Part shown: positions 45,101 to 56,166 of the stretch, piece by piece
Layout: every line of letters begins with the position of its first letter
Position numbering within the stretch: position 1 is the first letter of the stretch
Assembly (NCBI GenBank): GCA_013248845.1
Contig: WSQC01000002.1
Coordinates: forward strand, 1,550,001-1,614,000
Reading direction: 5' to 3'
Source of the DNA: Passalora sequoiae
Taxonomy: Eukaryota > Ascomycota > Dothideomycetes > Mycosphaerellales > Mycosphaerellaceae
DNA length: 64,000 nt
Position numbers and translations under genes: made by a program
The notes under the pieces: model-generated
What the model was told of the DNA's origin: nothing
Database searches by the model: none
What the model saw: only the letters and a program-made list of their open reading frames with translations

Positions 45101-46633
45101 CGAGCAGGTGCCGAGAGACGTCGATCACCGGGTATCTGGGGGCAGGAAGTCTCAGATCTGGCGGGTAGGAGTTGTCATGGTGTGAGACATTGGGTCCATT
45201 GGATAGATAGGCCATCAACGAGGCATCGATAGTCTCTAAGGGACAGACCCACTGGGTGGGATGTCAATTCGAAGCCCGCGAGCCACACGCGAGCACGTGA
45301 GTAGGACGCGGTGCAGCAAATAGCATGCAGCTCGAACACGACAGTCCTGCGTCAAGCTACGAGAGCGGTCAAGGACTCGGAGTCGAATGTTCCCCATATC
45401 TCCGCATGCAGTAGTCTTGGATCAGCGGCAAGATATGCGGGTTCATGGTTCATAAGCCAACGAGGCCCATGTTAGGCGCCCTGCAGGGAAGTATTCTAGA
45501 ATAGATCGTGAGGAGCGATGCACCGTTTACGCCGTGCCATACCTAGTAGTAGTCTGCAGCCTCAAACATCCCAAACATCCGGCTACTGAGGAAAGCTGGC
45601 ATTTTCTAGGCTGCGGTGACTGGTAAGAGGTCAGCTGACGGTCGTCACGCCATCCAATGCCAAGACCCACAGCCATTTCGACGAGACTGGCTGTATTGTT
45701 GGAGTGATGATACATAATGCCAGAATCGCGCTATGGGCCTCTCCACGGCAGTCGCTACCGCTGACACGAGACTCTGTTCCGCTTGGCAGGCTTCTAATGC
45801 CTTAATGATGATGATATGGTGAATGTGGTGCTGTCTGTGTACAGCGGATCGATATATCTGAGGAGGCCGTTCGTGTTGGGGAGTCAAGGTCAATGCAAGA
45901 AGTACGGAAGTGCTGAATCAGACGCGGGGCAAGTGGGCGCAGCAATACTCGTGTTGCAAGCTTGCATTGCTCTCGCATTCACGGAGCTTGCAGGCCAAGT
46001 AGGGGGAGCAAAGGCCGTCGTCACCTTATTATGACAGAAGAGAAGAAGGCATTCCAGAAGCTCGTAGGTGGAGAAAGGCGCTGAGGCCAAGATGAAGGTG
46101 AAAGGAAGCCCGGTGGATGACATAAGCGGACTGTTGCGGGACGCTCGGGTGGTGCTTTGTTAGCGCGTGGGAGATGGAACGGGGATGTGGACGAATCATG
46201 TCATTGTCTGGTCGGGACCCTTTCCGCTCGAGTGGTACCTAGTCACTACTACTTACTTTACTCTGTCTGTGTGCTATTTACAGCAGCTGCACCTACCTTA
46301 CAACCATATCGTCACCGTCAGCCTATCCATCGCGGGGCTGGCAACTCCGAACCTGGCTCCAACGACGTGTCGAGCACGAAAACAAACAGCGATTTAGCCG
46401 CCACCGGCCGCGCATCTGCCTCACGCGAAACACCATTTCTTCTCGCGACGACGCCTGCCTGCCTGCCTCCTGTTCGGGGAGCGTGCTTGCTCGCTTGCTT
46501 CCAGAGGAGCAGTTGAACGGTACCACTTTGGAGCCACTTCAACCACTCTTTTTTTCTTCCCTCTTGATGCGCGCACGGATTGAGCCGGTGCTGTCGCTAT
46601 CATCCTAATTACAGCACATCCTTCCTCGCAAAC
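42166..46633. other. Gene-poor stretch with unresolved gene-like fragments
   Basis: About 4.5 kb before the MADS-box gene. At 43135-43424 (+) a frame reads FFTSPREIRNKTYSETLQPL and ISHQYKTEYEEEIARHPSAI, resembling fungal F-box-like proteins that begin FLxLPxEIRNxIY, but it stops early. At 43877-44080 (+) a C-terminal-looking piece reads DDHITNRILYSARPSDRPYA. They may be remains of one broken gene; this is uncertain. No other genes or RNAs are recognised. A 16-nt word (GACGAGCAGGTGCCGA) is repeated at about 45081 and 45099. Confidence 0.45.
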
Positions 46634-48660
46634 ATGGGCAGGCGAAAGATCGAGATTAAACCGAGTACGTATATAGATAACCGTTTCTATTGTTGTCCAG
46701 TCCATCCGCCGCTGCGACCTACCACCTCCCGCCTAGAAACGCCATTTCCTCCTTTTGCATCCATTCCGTTGCATCCTGCTAACGCCCACGCTTCTGCCAC
46801 AGTTCGAGACGATCGGAATCGTAGCGTCACCTTCCTCAAGCGCAAAGGCGGTCTCTTCAAGAAGGCCCACGAACTCTCCGTCCTCTGCTCCGTCGACGTT
46901 GCAGTCGTAATCTTCGGTCACAATAAGAAACTGTACGAGTATTCATCCAGTGACATCAATGAGATAATAGGGAGGTTCCAATACGTATGTGAAACAGGGT
47001 ACCGTCGAGGAGGCGATTCGCTGACTGGGCTTAGTATGGCGGCGCACACGAGCACAAGGGTCCGGCGGACTTCGCAGATAAGCATGGCGGAGGCGACGAT
47101 GATGACGAGGACGACGAGAATGGACATGATCTTGGCGCTGAAGAGAGAGGAACACCACAACCAGACCACCCCATGATGCATCCACACATGACGAACCATC
47201 CGGGCTTCCAACACGTACGACATGGCACACCTGGCGCTCAGGGCTCGCCGCCAATGCATAATGGCGGCATGCCTCAGTTCAATCGTGGTCCATCACCAAT
47301 GCCGCCGGGCATGCAAGTTTCTCGACCATCGTCGCGCAATGCAGTACATCCCGCACAGCAGCACATGCGTCGAACGAGCTCGAACTTGGTACAACAGGTC
47401 CCACAGCAGCAATCCGGCTACGCATACACCCCGAACCCTCCATTCTACAATCCGCAAGCGGCCGCGCAGGCTCAGGCACAGGCACAGATGCAACAGCGAG
47501 CACAATCGGGCCAGCCTTACCCAGCACCGTATCCTCCGCCGCCGGGTTCTCAGCACCCGCAGATGCAAGCAGTATATGCGCAGGACAATCGCAGGTCATC
47601 GATGCCGCCTGCGTATCCTCAACAACCCCCACCACAGGCCATCATGCACCGACATGCGTCCTCGGAGAATCTACAAGTCCCGGGACAGCAAGGACACCCT
47701 TCACCACAACCCGGACAACAGCACCGAGGAACGCCATCACCACAACCACCCCAGCAAGAGTTTGCGAGTCCACAGATGCCACAGCCCAAGCCATTACCAG
47801 CACGCGCCAACGCGAACAGCATATTCACGCCTATAGACGATAGCAGATCTTTGCTCGCGCAACATTGGGGAGCAACTGGCAATGCCGAAGGAGCCCGGAC
47901 AGAGCCTGCGATCAAGGTCGAAGACGGAGGACCCCGATCAGCCTCAATCGATGTTGCCGTCATACAAAGAGAAGGTCAAGCCAAAGCGAACGGGCTATCA
48001 CCCAGACCGCAGCATCAGATGCCGCCGCCTGGAAAGTCTCCTCAGCCACCGCAACGAACAGCCAGCACACCGAACCCACCACCACCTACGAGGTCGAACA
48101 CGAACCAGTCGGACGCCAAGAGGCCCAGGCTCAAAGTGCAGATCCCACAAGGTGAATCAGGTGATGAACAATCAGCCACCGCCGAATCTGGACAGGGAGA
48201 AGATTCGAATATGTCTGGATCCGGACAGCAATCCAGTAATCATCATCAACAACAACAGCCAGGTCCGACGCATGGCGTTGTTCTACCACCACCTTCACCT
48301 AGCGCAGGCGCCATACTCTCAGCTGGAGCTCAAGGACCGCCAAACCCATTTGCACGACCTCCGCCACCGATGAGCACTAACCCACATGCAGCGAACCGTG
48401 ATGCGGTGCACAACAATATAGAAACACCAATATCTGCTCTCCCAAGCCGATTCATGAACAACGATCTCTTACCCAGCCCGTCGAGCTTCTACCCAGAATG
48501 GGGCTTTGGCCGAGGTAACGCCGACAATATGCTGCCCAGTCCGCTGAATTTCCAAACGCCGGTGGTGGGTAATGGCGGCGGGTGGCGAACTGATGAAGAG
48601 AGGAAACGCGAGAGGGAGCCGGATCAGGAAGGTGGTGAGGCGAAGAGGGCGAAGCAATAG
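46634..48660 (+). CDS. rlmA: MADS-box transcription factor, MEF2 type (RlmA/Rlm1-like)
   Basis: A 612-residue nuclear factor, in yeast and Aspergillus the target of the cell-wall-integrity MAP kinase. Three exons: 46634-46664, 46803-46984, 47035-48660. The first intron (138 bp) splits the MADS box after MGRRKIEIKP. The second exon supplies IRDDRNRSVTFLKRKGGLFK, KAHELSVLCSVDVAVVIFGH and NKKLYEYSSSDINEIIGRFQ, i.e. MADS plus the start of the MEF2 domain. After the 50-bp second intron comes YGGAHEHKGPADF, an acidic run, then a long Gln/Pro/His-rich activation-type region with many SP/TP sites. It ends in EEERKRE-like charges and AKRAKQ (basic tail). No frame damage. The coding strand turns G-rich after about 48560. 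Confidence 0.93.
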
Positions 48661-49750
48661 TTGAGGCGGAAGACTTTGTGTTCAAACTGCCAAAGTTCCG
48701 ACGCAAAGATGTGTGAGAAGCATTGTTTTTGCTTTGTAATGGCCGATATGGAAACGTTGAGATGACCTCACCACTGGGACGACACAAAGATCATGGGACA
48801 GGCTGGGTTGACCAGCTGCTGGCTGGCGTGGTAATGAATTCAAGCGTTACCGGAGACTGTATTTCTGAGAGTTGGAATGGCAACGCGCGCGAGTGGACCA
48901 ATATATGTGGGCAGCGGTTTCTCGCAATCGCAATAACACTGCGCTCATCGTGAGTGGGCGGCGAGGGAAGATAATTAGATGGCGCCATTCTTTGGGAGGG
49001 TTTTGGGGGGATGGGATGGGAAGGAAAGGGAAGGGAGTGCGGGCGACGGAGGGCGGCGGCGGCGGCACTATTGTGTCAAAGTCGGAACAGTATTGTTTTA
49101 TGCTCATACCCATGAAATGAAGCGAAATTTTTGATGTCCGTCTGATGATTGACCTTTGTCGTCGCGAGATCCGGGGGATATGGGTGGGTGCGTGCGTGCG
49201 TGTAGGTGATATGGAGAAGGGGATTATTATTATTATTATTATAGAGGTATGGGTATAGGATGTTGGGGTGGAGATGGGAACGTCGGCAGCTCATGTCTTG
49301 ATGATGATGATGATGATGGTGGGAGCCTAATCGATCGTGCATTGTGTGTGGTAGGTGCTTCTGGTTGTTGATATAGTTTCTCAGGGGTCGTGACGATTGG
49401 GGATTTGATGCTGCATGCAGGGTTTGACGTTGTATGTAGCTGGAGTTTGTGGACGAGAGTGCTTGGTCGCTTTTGAGGCGCGTACAAAGGAGCTTGGAAT
49501 GGGACAGTTTGGGTTGAGTCACGCACTAGGGAGGGAAACGAGGCATGCGCAGTGACGAGGTGTCTGCTGAGAGATTGATTCGTGGGAGCATCTTTGAGGT
49601 CGGATGGTATGTCGCAGTCTTCGTGGTACGTGCTAGGAAATGGCGGCTTAAGTAGGAACTATGGTTCGCTCAAGCAGCGCCTTCTATATATCTCGACGTA
49701 ATTTCTCCAAGTATCAAGTAATGTGGAGGGCACAAAGTCAGCTTGTTGTG
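48661..49750. other. Intergenic with microsatellites
   Basis: 1.1 kb. Short trinucleotide runs occur: ATT about 49225-49241 and GAT about 49301-49318. A purine-rich G tract spans 48990-49065. No gene is recognised. Confidence 0.5.
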
Positions 49751-51607
49751 TTAGACTATCGTGAAGCGCTGAACAACATCTTTTTGGGCAAAAGATTGGT
49801 TTCTGTCTGCCTCTTCTTGGTGGGTGAGTTGGTGCTGGCCGCCGTTCCAGCATCCACAGGCGTCGTTGGATAAACCGCAAGGCCCTACGAAGGTATAGCA
49901 GCCGTCGCTTGCTGGACGTAGGAGCATTGTAATTGAACTGCCGATCAGGTGCACTACGGAGTCTCCGTTTTGTGGTATATTGCGCTCGGATCTGAGGGTG
50001 TTGGAGAGTCCAAGGTGTCCAGTGTCAGTCTCGAAGAGCGCACTTGACGTGCTGATAAGATGATCAAGCATGATTTCTACTTTTATGGAGGACTTTTGCC
50101 GATCGAGCCATGCGATGCTGGGGCACTCTGCAGGAACACCAGATTCAACGGTTGTATCGTCTTCATTTTTTGCCATGGCAGAGTAGTGGTCATCTAGCAG
50201 ATCTAAGACTGGCATGTGAGCTGGAGCTCATGAGCATGTGTTCAGAACAGGAGGACAGACGCATGGAGACTTGTGCCGATGAGCGGTATCTCTGGCCTCG
50301 AGAGTGACCATGGTAACCGTCTCTAGGCGCATTCCATATAGCTGCAGCCGATCATGCTTGTAAATCTCAACGGGATAGCTCTCTATGTGGACACGCTGCG
50401 CGATACGATGCTCGTACCACGGGGGTTCGTCTGGCTCATCATCGTTATTGAAAATTTGTCATAGCGATATAAATGTGTCATCATCGTGTTCGAGTACAAT
50501 GCGCGAAAGATCGCAGACCCAAGAGGGTGACTTGAACCGAGCCCATCAAAGTAGCAGTATGTCAAGGGGCGCGCCATGTGGTCCTTTGTCGGACTTGGAC
50601 CACAATGCAGCACTCGTTTGAGTGAACAGCTCCTCCAAGGTCAATGTGTAGTCTACTGTAGTCTGCTCCTCCACTGATACCAGCCCGCGGACGGCGTATA
50701 TATGGTCTCTAGGCTCCGAGACATGCGACGCTCTCGAAAGTGCCAGCACGTCGAACAGTGTGCAACGGGTTCGCATTTGACTGTGTAATTCATGGAGATC
50801 ACCTGTGGTCAGCAATTCTATCACATTGATGCCGTGTCGATCCAGTAGAAAGCCACGGCCCCGGAGGAGCACCTGAAAAAAGTCTTTGAACTCGAAAGCA
50901 TGACCTGCGTACAGCACGATCGGTTCGTGCTTTGCAGCCAAGATCTCCTGGAGAACCCATTTCCTATTCCACCAAGCTCTGTCCTTCCACTCAAAAAGCG
51001 AACGAATCCAGTGAACAGGCACACCGATCCGGTCTGTCGGCTGTCTGTCAATAAGAGACATGCTGCAGAACCATACGAAGTTATGCAGCACATCATTGTG
51101 CCAACATCGAGCCTCGTCATTACCATAGCCCATCATCACGTGCCCGCGTAACTCTGAAGTCGGGGCCAGCCAGATGTAGACCGCTGTGGCATTGGCAAAG
51201 ATGCTATACATGATGCGGACTTGGCTACTGCGCTCCTGTTCATCGCTTTGATTGATGCAGATCGCATCGGCCCAGACAAATGACTCGGGTACAGTATCTC
51301 GGAGGCACTTCAAGGCTTGAGCAAGATGTCGAGATAACGTCACTGATTTGCGGTCCCCAAGCTGCAGGATCATGGCCTTCTGCGCGGCAGTGTGATCAGA
51401 CAATTCTGTAGGGGGCTTCCATGAGTATGAGAGTGCGCAATAGCAAGGGACATCATCAAGTGGAAATGTCTGCAGTTCGCCTCGTAGAATGGAGCAAGCT
51501 TCTGCAGTCGCTTGAGTCGGTGCAGCTCGTGCTTCTAACCTGAGTAGTCTGATGCTGCTGCTGCTTGGTAGAGGACAGTGGTCATATATGTCATCGGAAT
51601 GAGACAT
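49751..51607 (-). pseudogene. HET-domain (heterokaryon incompatibility) gene with three in-frame TGA codons
   Basis: One frame of 619 codons runs from the ATG at 51607 to the stop at 49751. It is interrupted only by TGA at 50546-50548, 50459-50461 and 50228-50230. The N-terminal HET domain is complete: RLLRLEARAAPTQA, CYCALSYSWKPP, ESFVWADAICINQSDEQERS, then WWNRKWVLQEI. The downstream part still reads like a HET protein: FKSPSWVCDLSRIV between the first two stops, RLQLYGMRLETVTMV before the third, and DSVVHLIGSSITMLLRP with CYTFVGPCG near the end. No GT-AG introns removing the stops were seen. HET proteins trigger cell death after fusion of unlike hyphae. A 353-residue truncated product with the whole HET domain could still be made. 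Confidence 0.85.
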
Positions 51608-52259
51608 CTTGGAATACGCTGCTTCGTCCTAATCAGGGAACGGCAATCGCGCTGAAGTATCGTTCGTGATTTCCCAGTGAATGGTCGTGAAGATTTTATG
51701 GTTAGTCTCCGAGGGCAATCCTTTCCGCTATCTAAATGGCAGTGCTTTAGGTTGTGTGACGCTCGGATATCACAGCAGCCTCCACTACGCTTGTCAGCTC
51801 CGGCGAACTGGTGCAACCACAGAAGATCTAGAATGATGGGCCATGTCGCACTTTGCCACGAAATCGTGTCCTTCTGCTTGAATACATTGCCCAGCAGCTC
51901 GACCGCATGCAGAGGCTTGTGCAGAATATTCAGGGATCGGACAGTGCTTGGATCCATTTGCTTGACGCCAGCATTTCAGCTTGCCTCGAGAAGGCGGTAC
52001 TACTGGATGTCGTGCGATACTGGGGGAGCGCAGCGGGCTCAATTTGATCGTTGTCTTCGTAAAATTGTCATAGCAGAAAGCTGAAGCGATATCCATGATC
52101 GTTCTACACCGTACATAATGAGCTGGCCTGCTTGGCGATCAAGCCGACGTCAACTTGTGCTACAGCGTCAGATCCGGTCTCCTTGTCGACCACGCTGACC
52201 GGAGTCGCATTCATAAACAAGCTCATGCTTGACACCACGGCGACAGCCCTATATGTCGT
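51608..52259. other. Spacer between the two HET loci
   Basis: 650 bp. No coherent gene; frames of 100-140 codons lack recognisable content. Confidence 0.45.
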
Positions 52260-52930
52260 TCAATAAACTATGTGATGATCGTTACGAGTCTGCCCCAGCT
52301 CTTGCCATCGATGTGATGACGTGCATCGCTCGTTGCCCAGACGATGCTCATCGCACCCTAGTCCCCATGTTACGATTGGAACTTCATACATCATGGAGAT
52401 CCGACTGCTAGTTTCCCGTTTGTTTTCTTGACTGATACACATGGCATAGATCCACATATGTACTACGTCAGCAATACCATGCAGGCACAATATCGCTGCG
52501 GAGAGGTAGCGGGCCAACAGAGACCAGGCCCTAAGTGCCTACAATCATAGCCCAGCCTTATCGTGAAGTATGCAGAGCAGCCCATGAGTAGGAGAGTGCA
52601 CCAGGGGCGAAGCATTATCAATCAAGTACGCCAACAGAGCTGTCTGCATGACGAGCTGAGCTGATACCGCGACGAAAGTCTTGTATACTTCGATCGTACT
52701 GTATCTCAGATAGGGACCAGGCCGCATTGGTCCTGCTGTGTCCAGGGCTCGAGCCACCGATTTGTGTGACTTTGCCCTTGGAGCCATGAGCGCGAGTCAA
52801 TTGTGCCTTCGAGGACGTGATCTCGAAAGATACGGTTGTCGGGTTGGAGCCAACCGAAGTGCATGAATGCGCGTCAAGATCGCGTGGCCCAAGCTTGACC
52901 CACTCTTGAACCTCCATTAAAACATACATT
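52260..52930 (-). pseudogene. Second HET-domain gene remnant
   Basis: On the minus strand a fragment reads LCLHGIADVVHMWIYAMCIS followed by QENKRETSSRISMMYEV. This matches the core HET motif (VWIDAICINQ, then RSxQIxxMxxVY) with Asp to Tyr and Asn to Ser changes at normally fixed places. Flanking pieces in other frames (52545-52930) may be the N-terminal part of the same gene, since they carry no stable frame. The copy is much more decayed than its neighbour on the same strand. Confidence 0.6.
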
Positions 52931-52988
52931 TAAGACACAAAACCACATAATCAATCTTCCGTTTATATACTGTTCAGACTCTAGGACG

Positions 52989-54224
52989 ATGACTGACGAG
53001 ACATCCAAACGCAATCACCTACCGGGCATCGACACTGCGCCAGACGTCTACGAGACCGGCAACGACATCGACGACGATACCACCAACAGTACTCTCCAAA
53101 CATCACAATCTGGCGCAGAAAGTGCACACAGTGGATCAGAAACATCCGAAGAGGAAGACGATGATTACTATGGCATCTCACGAAGAAGGCTTTATCCCGA
53201 GCGCGCACGAAGCAGATTCGACCAGCAAAGTCGCGGCGTGAGAGCAGATGGTGTAGACACGAGCGATCGCGTCGACGGCAGGCGCAAAGGTTATAAAGTG
53301 AGGAGGAGGATCTATGGTGAAGAGGAAGATGAGAGTCTGGAAGCAAAGATCGCAAGATTGAGGAGAGAGCTTGAAGAGTGCAAAGCGGAAGCTAAGAAGG
53401 AGAGGGAAGCAGCACAAGAAGGCGGTGAGGACGGAGACGATGATGCGGCAGAGGATGTGGACGATCTCAGTCGTATGCTGGCACAGATCGATGTTCCTAC
53501 TCCAAGTTCGAGCGCAAAAAGAGGCCACAGACGGAAACGGTCCGTATTCCACGATGCACCCACTACAGCCACACAACAACATGCAGACGACTCACCTGAC
53601 GACCAAATCTTGCCTCAAATCTCAGCCTTCGACACACGCCTCGCAGCTCTCGAGAGCGCCCTCGGCGTATCCAGCATCCTCGACCCGACCGCAACCACAG
53701 ACACCCTCTCAACTCCACTCCTCCCAACCCTGACACTCCTCGACCAACAACTCTCAACCCTCACCTCTGCAACCTCCCTCACGGCCCTCGAAACCGCATC
53801 GTCCCGAATATCCCAACTCAAATCCGAATCCCAACACCTCTCAAGCCTCTCCAATCTCTCCGCCGAAGGCGTCGAAGAATCCGACCCAACGCCCCTCCTC
53901 TCCCCCCAAGACCTCCAAACCCTCCACTCCCTCTACGCTCTCCTCCCGACCCTCCAAAACCTCACACCCATCGTCCCCGCGCTCACAACCCGACTCAGAA
54001 GTCTGCACAGTCTCCACACCGCCGCAGCACAAGCGAGCTCGGATCTGGAGAGCGTGGAGCAGCGGCAGGCAGAGATGGAGCGGGAGCTGAAAATGTGGCG
54101 GGACGGGTTGGAGAAGGTGGAAGAGGCTGTTCGGAGGGCGGATGAGGCGAATGGGAAGAATGGGATGAAGGTGAGGGAGTGGGTGGAGGAGTTGGATGGG
54201 AGGGTGAGGGCGCTGGGGAGGTGA
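52989..54224 (+). CDS. Dynactin subunit 2 (dynamitin, p50)
   Basis: A 411-residue, intronless subunit of the dynactin shoulder that links dynein to cargo. The diagnostic N-terminus is HLPGIDTAPDVYETGND (residues 10-26), followed by an acidic Ser/Glu patch and RRRLYPERARSRF, then GYKVRRRIYGEEEDES. A first coiled coil (ESLEAKIARLRRELEECKAE) lies near residues 118-140. Further predicted coils run through the Leu/Thr-rich centre and the C-terminal helix (SDLESVEQRQAEMERELKMW). Length agrees with fungal p50. The coding strand is very C-rich from 53600 to 54000 and then abruptly G-rich to the stop. Confidence 0.92.
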   Translation: MTDETSKRNHLPGIDTAPDVYETGNDIDDDTTNSTLQTSQSGAESAHSGSETSEEEDDDYYGISRRRLYPERARSRFDQQSRGVRADGVDTSDRVDGRRKGYKVRRRIYGEEEDESLEAKIARLRRELEECKAEAKKEREAAQEGGEDGDDDAAEDVDDLSRMLAQIDVPTPSSSAKRGHRRKRSVFHDAPTTATQQHADDSPDDQILPQISAFDTRLAALESALGVSSILDPTATTDTLSTPLLPTLTLLDQQLSTLTSATSLTALETASSRISQLKSESQHLSSLSNLSAEGVEESDPTPLLSPQDLQTLHSLYALLPTLQNLTPIVPALTTRLRSLHSLHTAAAQASSDLESVEQRQAEMERELKMWRDGLEKVEEAVRRADEANGKNGMKVREWVEELDGRVRALGR

Positions 54225-54806
54225 AGGTGAAAGGATAGATAGGGCTAGAGCATGTAAATCCAGGAAGATATTTTGAATGGGCTGGAAGTCCGAGCCAAGA
54301 GCAGGTTGTATGTTCTGGTCCCGCTTCTGACGGATTGTGATACGCCCGGACTGCATAGAAATCCATTTGTACATTGACTAACGGCGGCTGTGGCCCGCAC
54401 TAGAAGGGATTGAGGACCAGAATGAGCATTACATGTGATGTCCACAAGCGTTACAGTAACATTGATGCTGCATAAATAAACTAATATGGGTATCTTCGTC
54501 GCTTCGTTTCGCTTTGACTATGCCTGTCCACATAACTTCATGCATGCCTGCCTGCCTGTTGCTTGTCTCTGTGTGCCCTTGGATCCCTTCCATGCAATGT
54601 GCGAGATTCTTTCCAGAATATCCACGGCTGGCCAAGCATGTTCCATTTCCGACTCCAAGCAGTCCACTGCATGCTACTGTGATGCGCCCGAGGGTTGGTG
54701 GTTCGGTATGGATCAGCCGAGCGCTGGTTTTGATCGAAACTGCCATCGGCCTCGTACTCGAAGCTTACTTTTGCTTCAGGATTTCTTCTCCATGCGTCAG
54801 TCTTGC
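54225..54806. other. Intergenic between convergent dynamitin and PEF genes
   Basis: About 580 bp of 3' flanks. A GCCTGCCTGCCTG run is found at about 54545-54557. No gene is recognised. Confidence 0.45.
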
Positions 54807-56166
54807 TCAATACAGTCCGGTATCGGTCTGTGCGGAGATGGAGTTAAACAAGAAGAGAGCTTGCGCACCTGTTAAGAATCTGCGCACGCAATCACATCAG
54901 TGTCAAGGTCCTTGAATCATTCTTTGGTATGTTCTGAGACTTACTCTTCAAAGCTCAATGTAATATATCCGTCCCGGTCCGTATCATACTTTTTAAACAC
55001 ATCCGTCATCCTCTTCAGACTAATGCAAGCCTGCACAAAGAGATCAAAACTCAGCACCTTCTCCCTTTCATGTTCGTCTCCTCTTCCTCTGCTATGGGTT
55101 CTCGCGTATGTGCTGAAAAGAAGCTGGACGAATTGTGGAGATAGCCGGTATCCAAATGCCACTAAGGCGTCTTCAAATTCTCGTAATGAAATGTTTCCAC
55201 TGCGGTCGACGTCGAATCGATCAAAGAGGCCGCGCCATGCTGCGAGGAAACCCCAGAGACCGCAGAATTCGTCGAAGTTTATGGTGCCGCTGCGGTCGGT
55301 ATCGAACATCCGGATCATCATTCTCACGGTATGAGGATCGAAGGCAGTGTAATCGCCGTTTACTAATGCGTTCGAGAGTTCGCGTTCTGATAACTGACCA
55401 CTGCGGTTCTTGTCGACTTGGAGAAAAAGTGGCCATAATGCGTCTCGATCGTTGCCGTCTCGTGGTGGAGCTGTCGTGGGTGGACGCTGGTAGTCTTGGA
55501 TTGGAGGTCGTCCATGGTGCCCTTCTTGAGGTCGGGGACCTTGGCCGTACTGCTGCGGAGGAGGAGAGGTCATGCCAGCCATGGTGCTGCTACTTCGTGG
55601 TGGAGGAGCAGCTTGACCATATCCACCCGATTGTTGTCCATAACCTCCTTGCTGCTGACCATATCCTGAGCCGTGCCTTTGCTGCTGGCTGTATTGGTCA
55701 TATCGCGGCGAGTTCTGACGCCCATAACTGTCGTTGTAACCTTGGTTCGGTGGTGGAGGTGGATTCGAAGAGCCATATGCGCCCGGCGGTTGCGACTGAT
55801 ACGCGCCTGGACTTTGTCTCCCATAGCGATCATCGTGGCTCGGTCTCAGATTCTGTGCATTCTGCGGCGGAGGAGGCTGTGGCTTGTTGTAGGTTGGATT
55901 CGGATTCGCGTTATAGCTGGTATTGGAGGGCAGGCTACTGCGATCGTCTCGGCGACCGTTGCTGGTAAGCATTTGCGCGGCTTGCTCAGGCTCTGCGTGT
56001 CTGTTCCAGCGGACGTGTTTTATCAGCTATACGTTCTCTTCACTTCGGTTCAGGTTGAGCTTGTCGCAGCAGCGAGACAGTATGAATAGAAATAAGAGGA
56101 GAGGAATACGAGTGGCGATACATACGCTGGTAGCGCATCCGGGTTGTAGCCGTGATTATACGCCAT
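54807..56166 (-). CDS. Penta-EF-hand calcium-binding protein (ALG-2/peflin type)
   Basis: A preferred three-exon model (56166-56126, 55961-54945, 54879-54807; 1131 nt, 376 residues). Exon 1 gives MAYNHGYNPDALPA, followed by a Gly/Pro/Gln/Tyr-rich N-terminal region as in peflin and fungal Pef1. Five EF-hands follow: DKNRSGQLSERE, DTDRSGTINFDEF, DVDRSGNISLREF, a degenerate fourth (STYARTHSRGRGDEH...LSFDLFVQAC), and DTDRDGYITLSFEE. The last is completed across the intron as FEEFLT, matching the 13-residue fifth loop of ALG-2. The C-terminal extension (GAQALFLFNSISAQ) is less sure. A simpler reading starting at 55972 (MLTSNGRRDD) is possible. Such proteins act in Ca-dependent membrane and polarity events. 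Confidence 0.85.

Noticed and set aside
41077..46633. RIP-mutated repeat region
   Set aside because: The stretch is not strikingly AT-rich and the relics do not show a clear CpA to TpA excess by eye; a RIP index calculation would be needed to claim it.
49751..51607. Translational recoding (TGA readthrough or selenocysteine) of the HET gene
   Set aside because: No readthrough context such as TGA-CTA at any of the three stops and selenoprotein machinery is not expected in ascomycetes; simple nonsense mutation is the easier reading.
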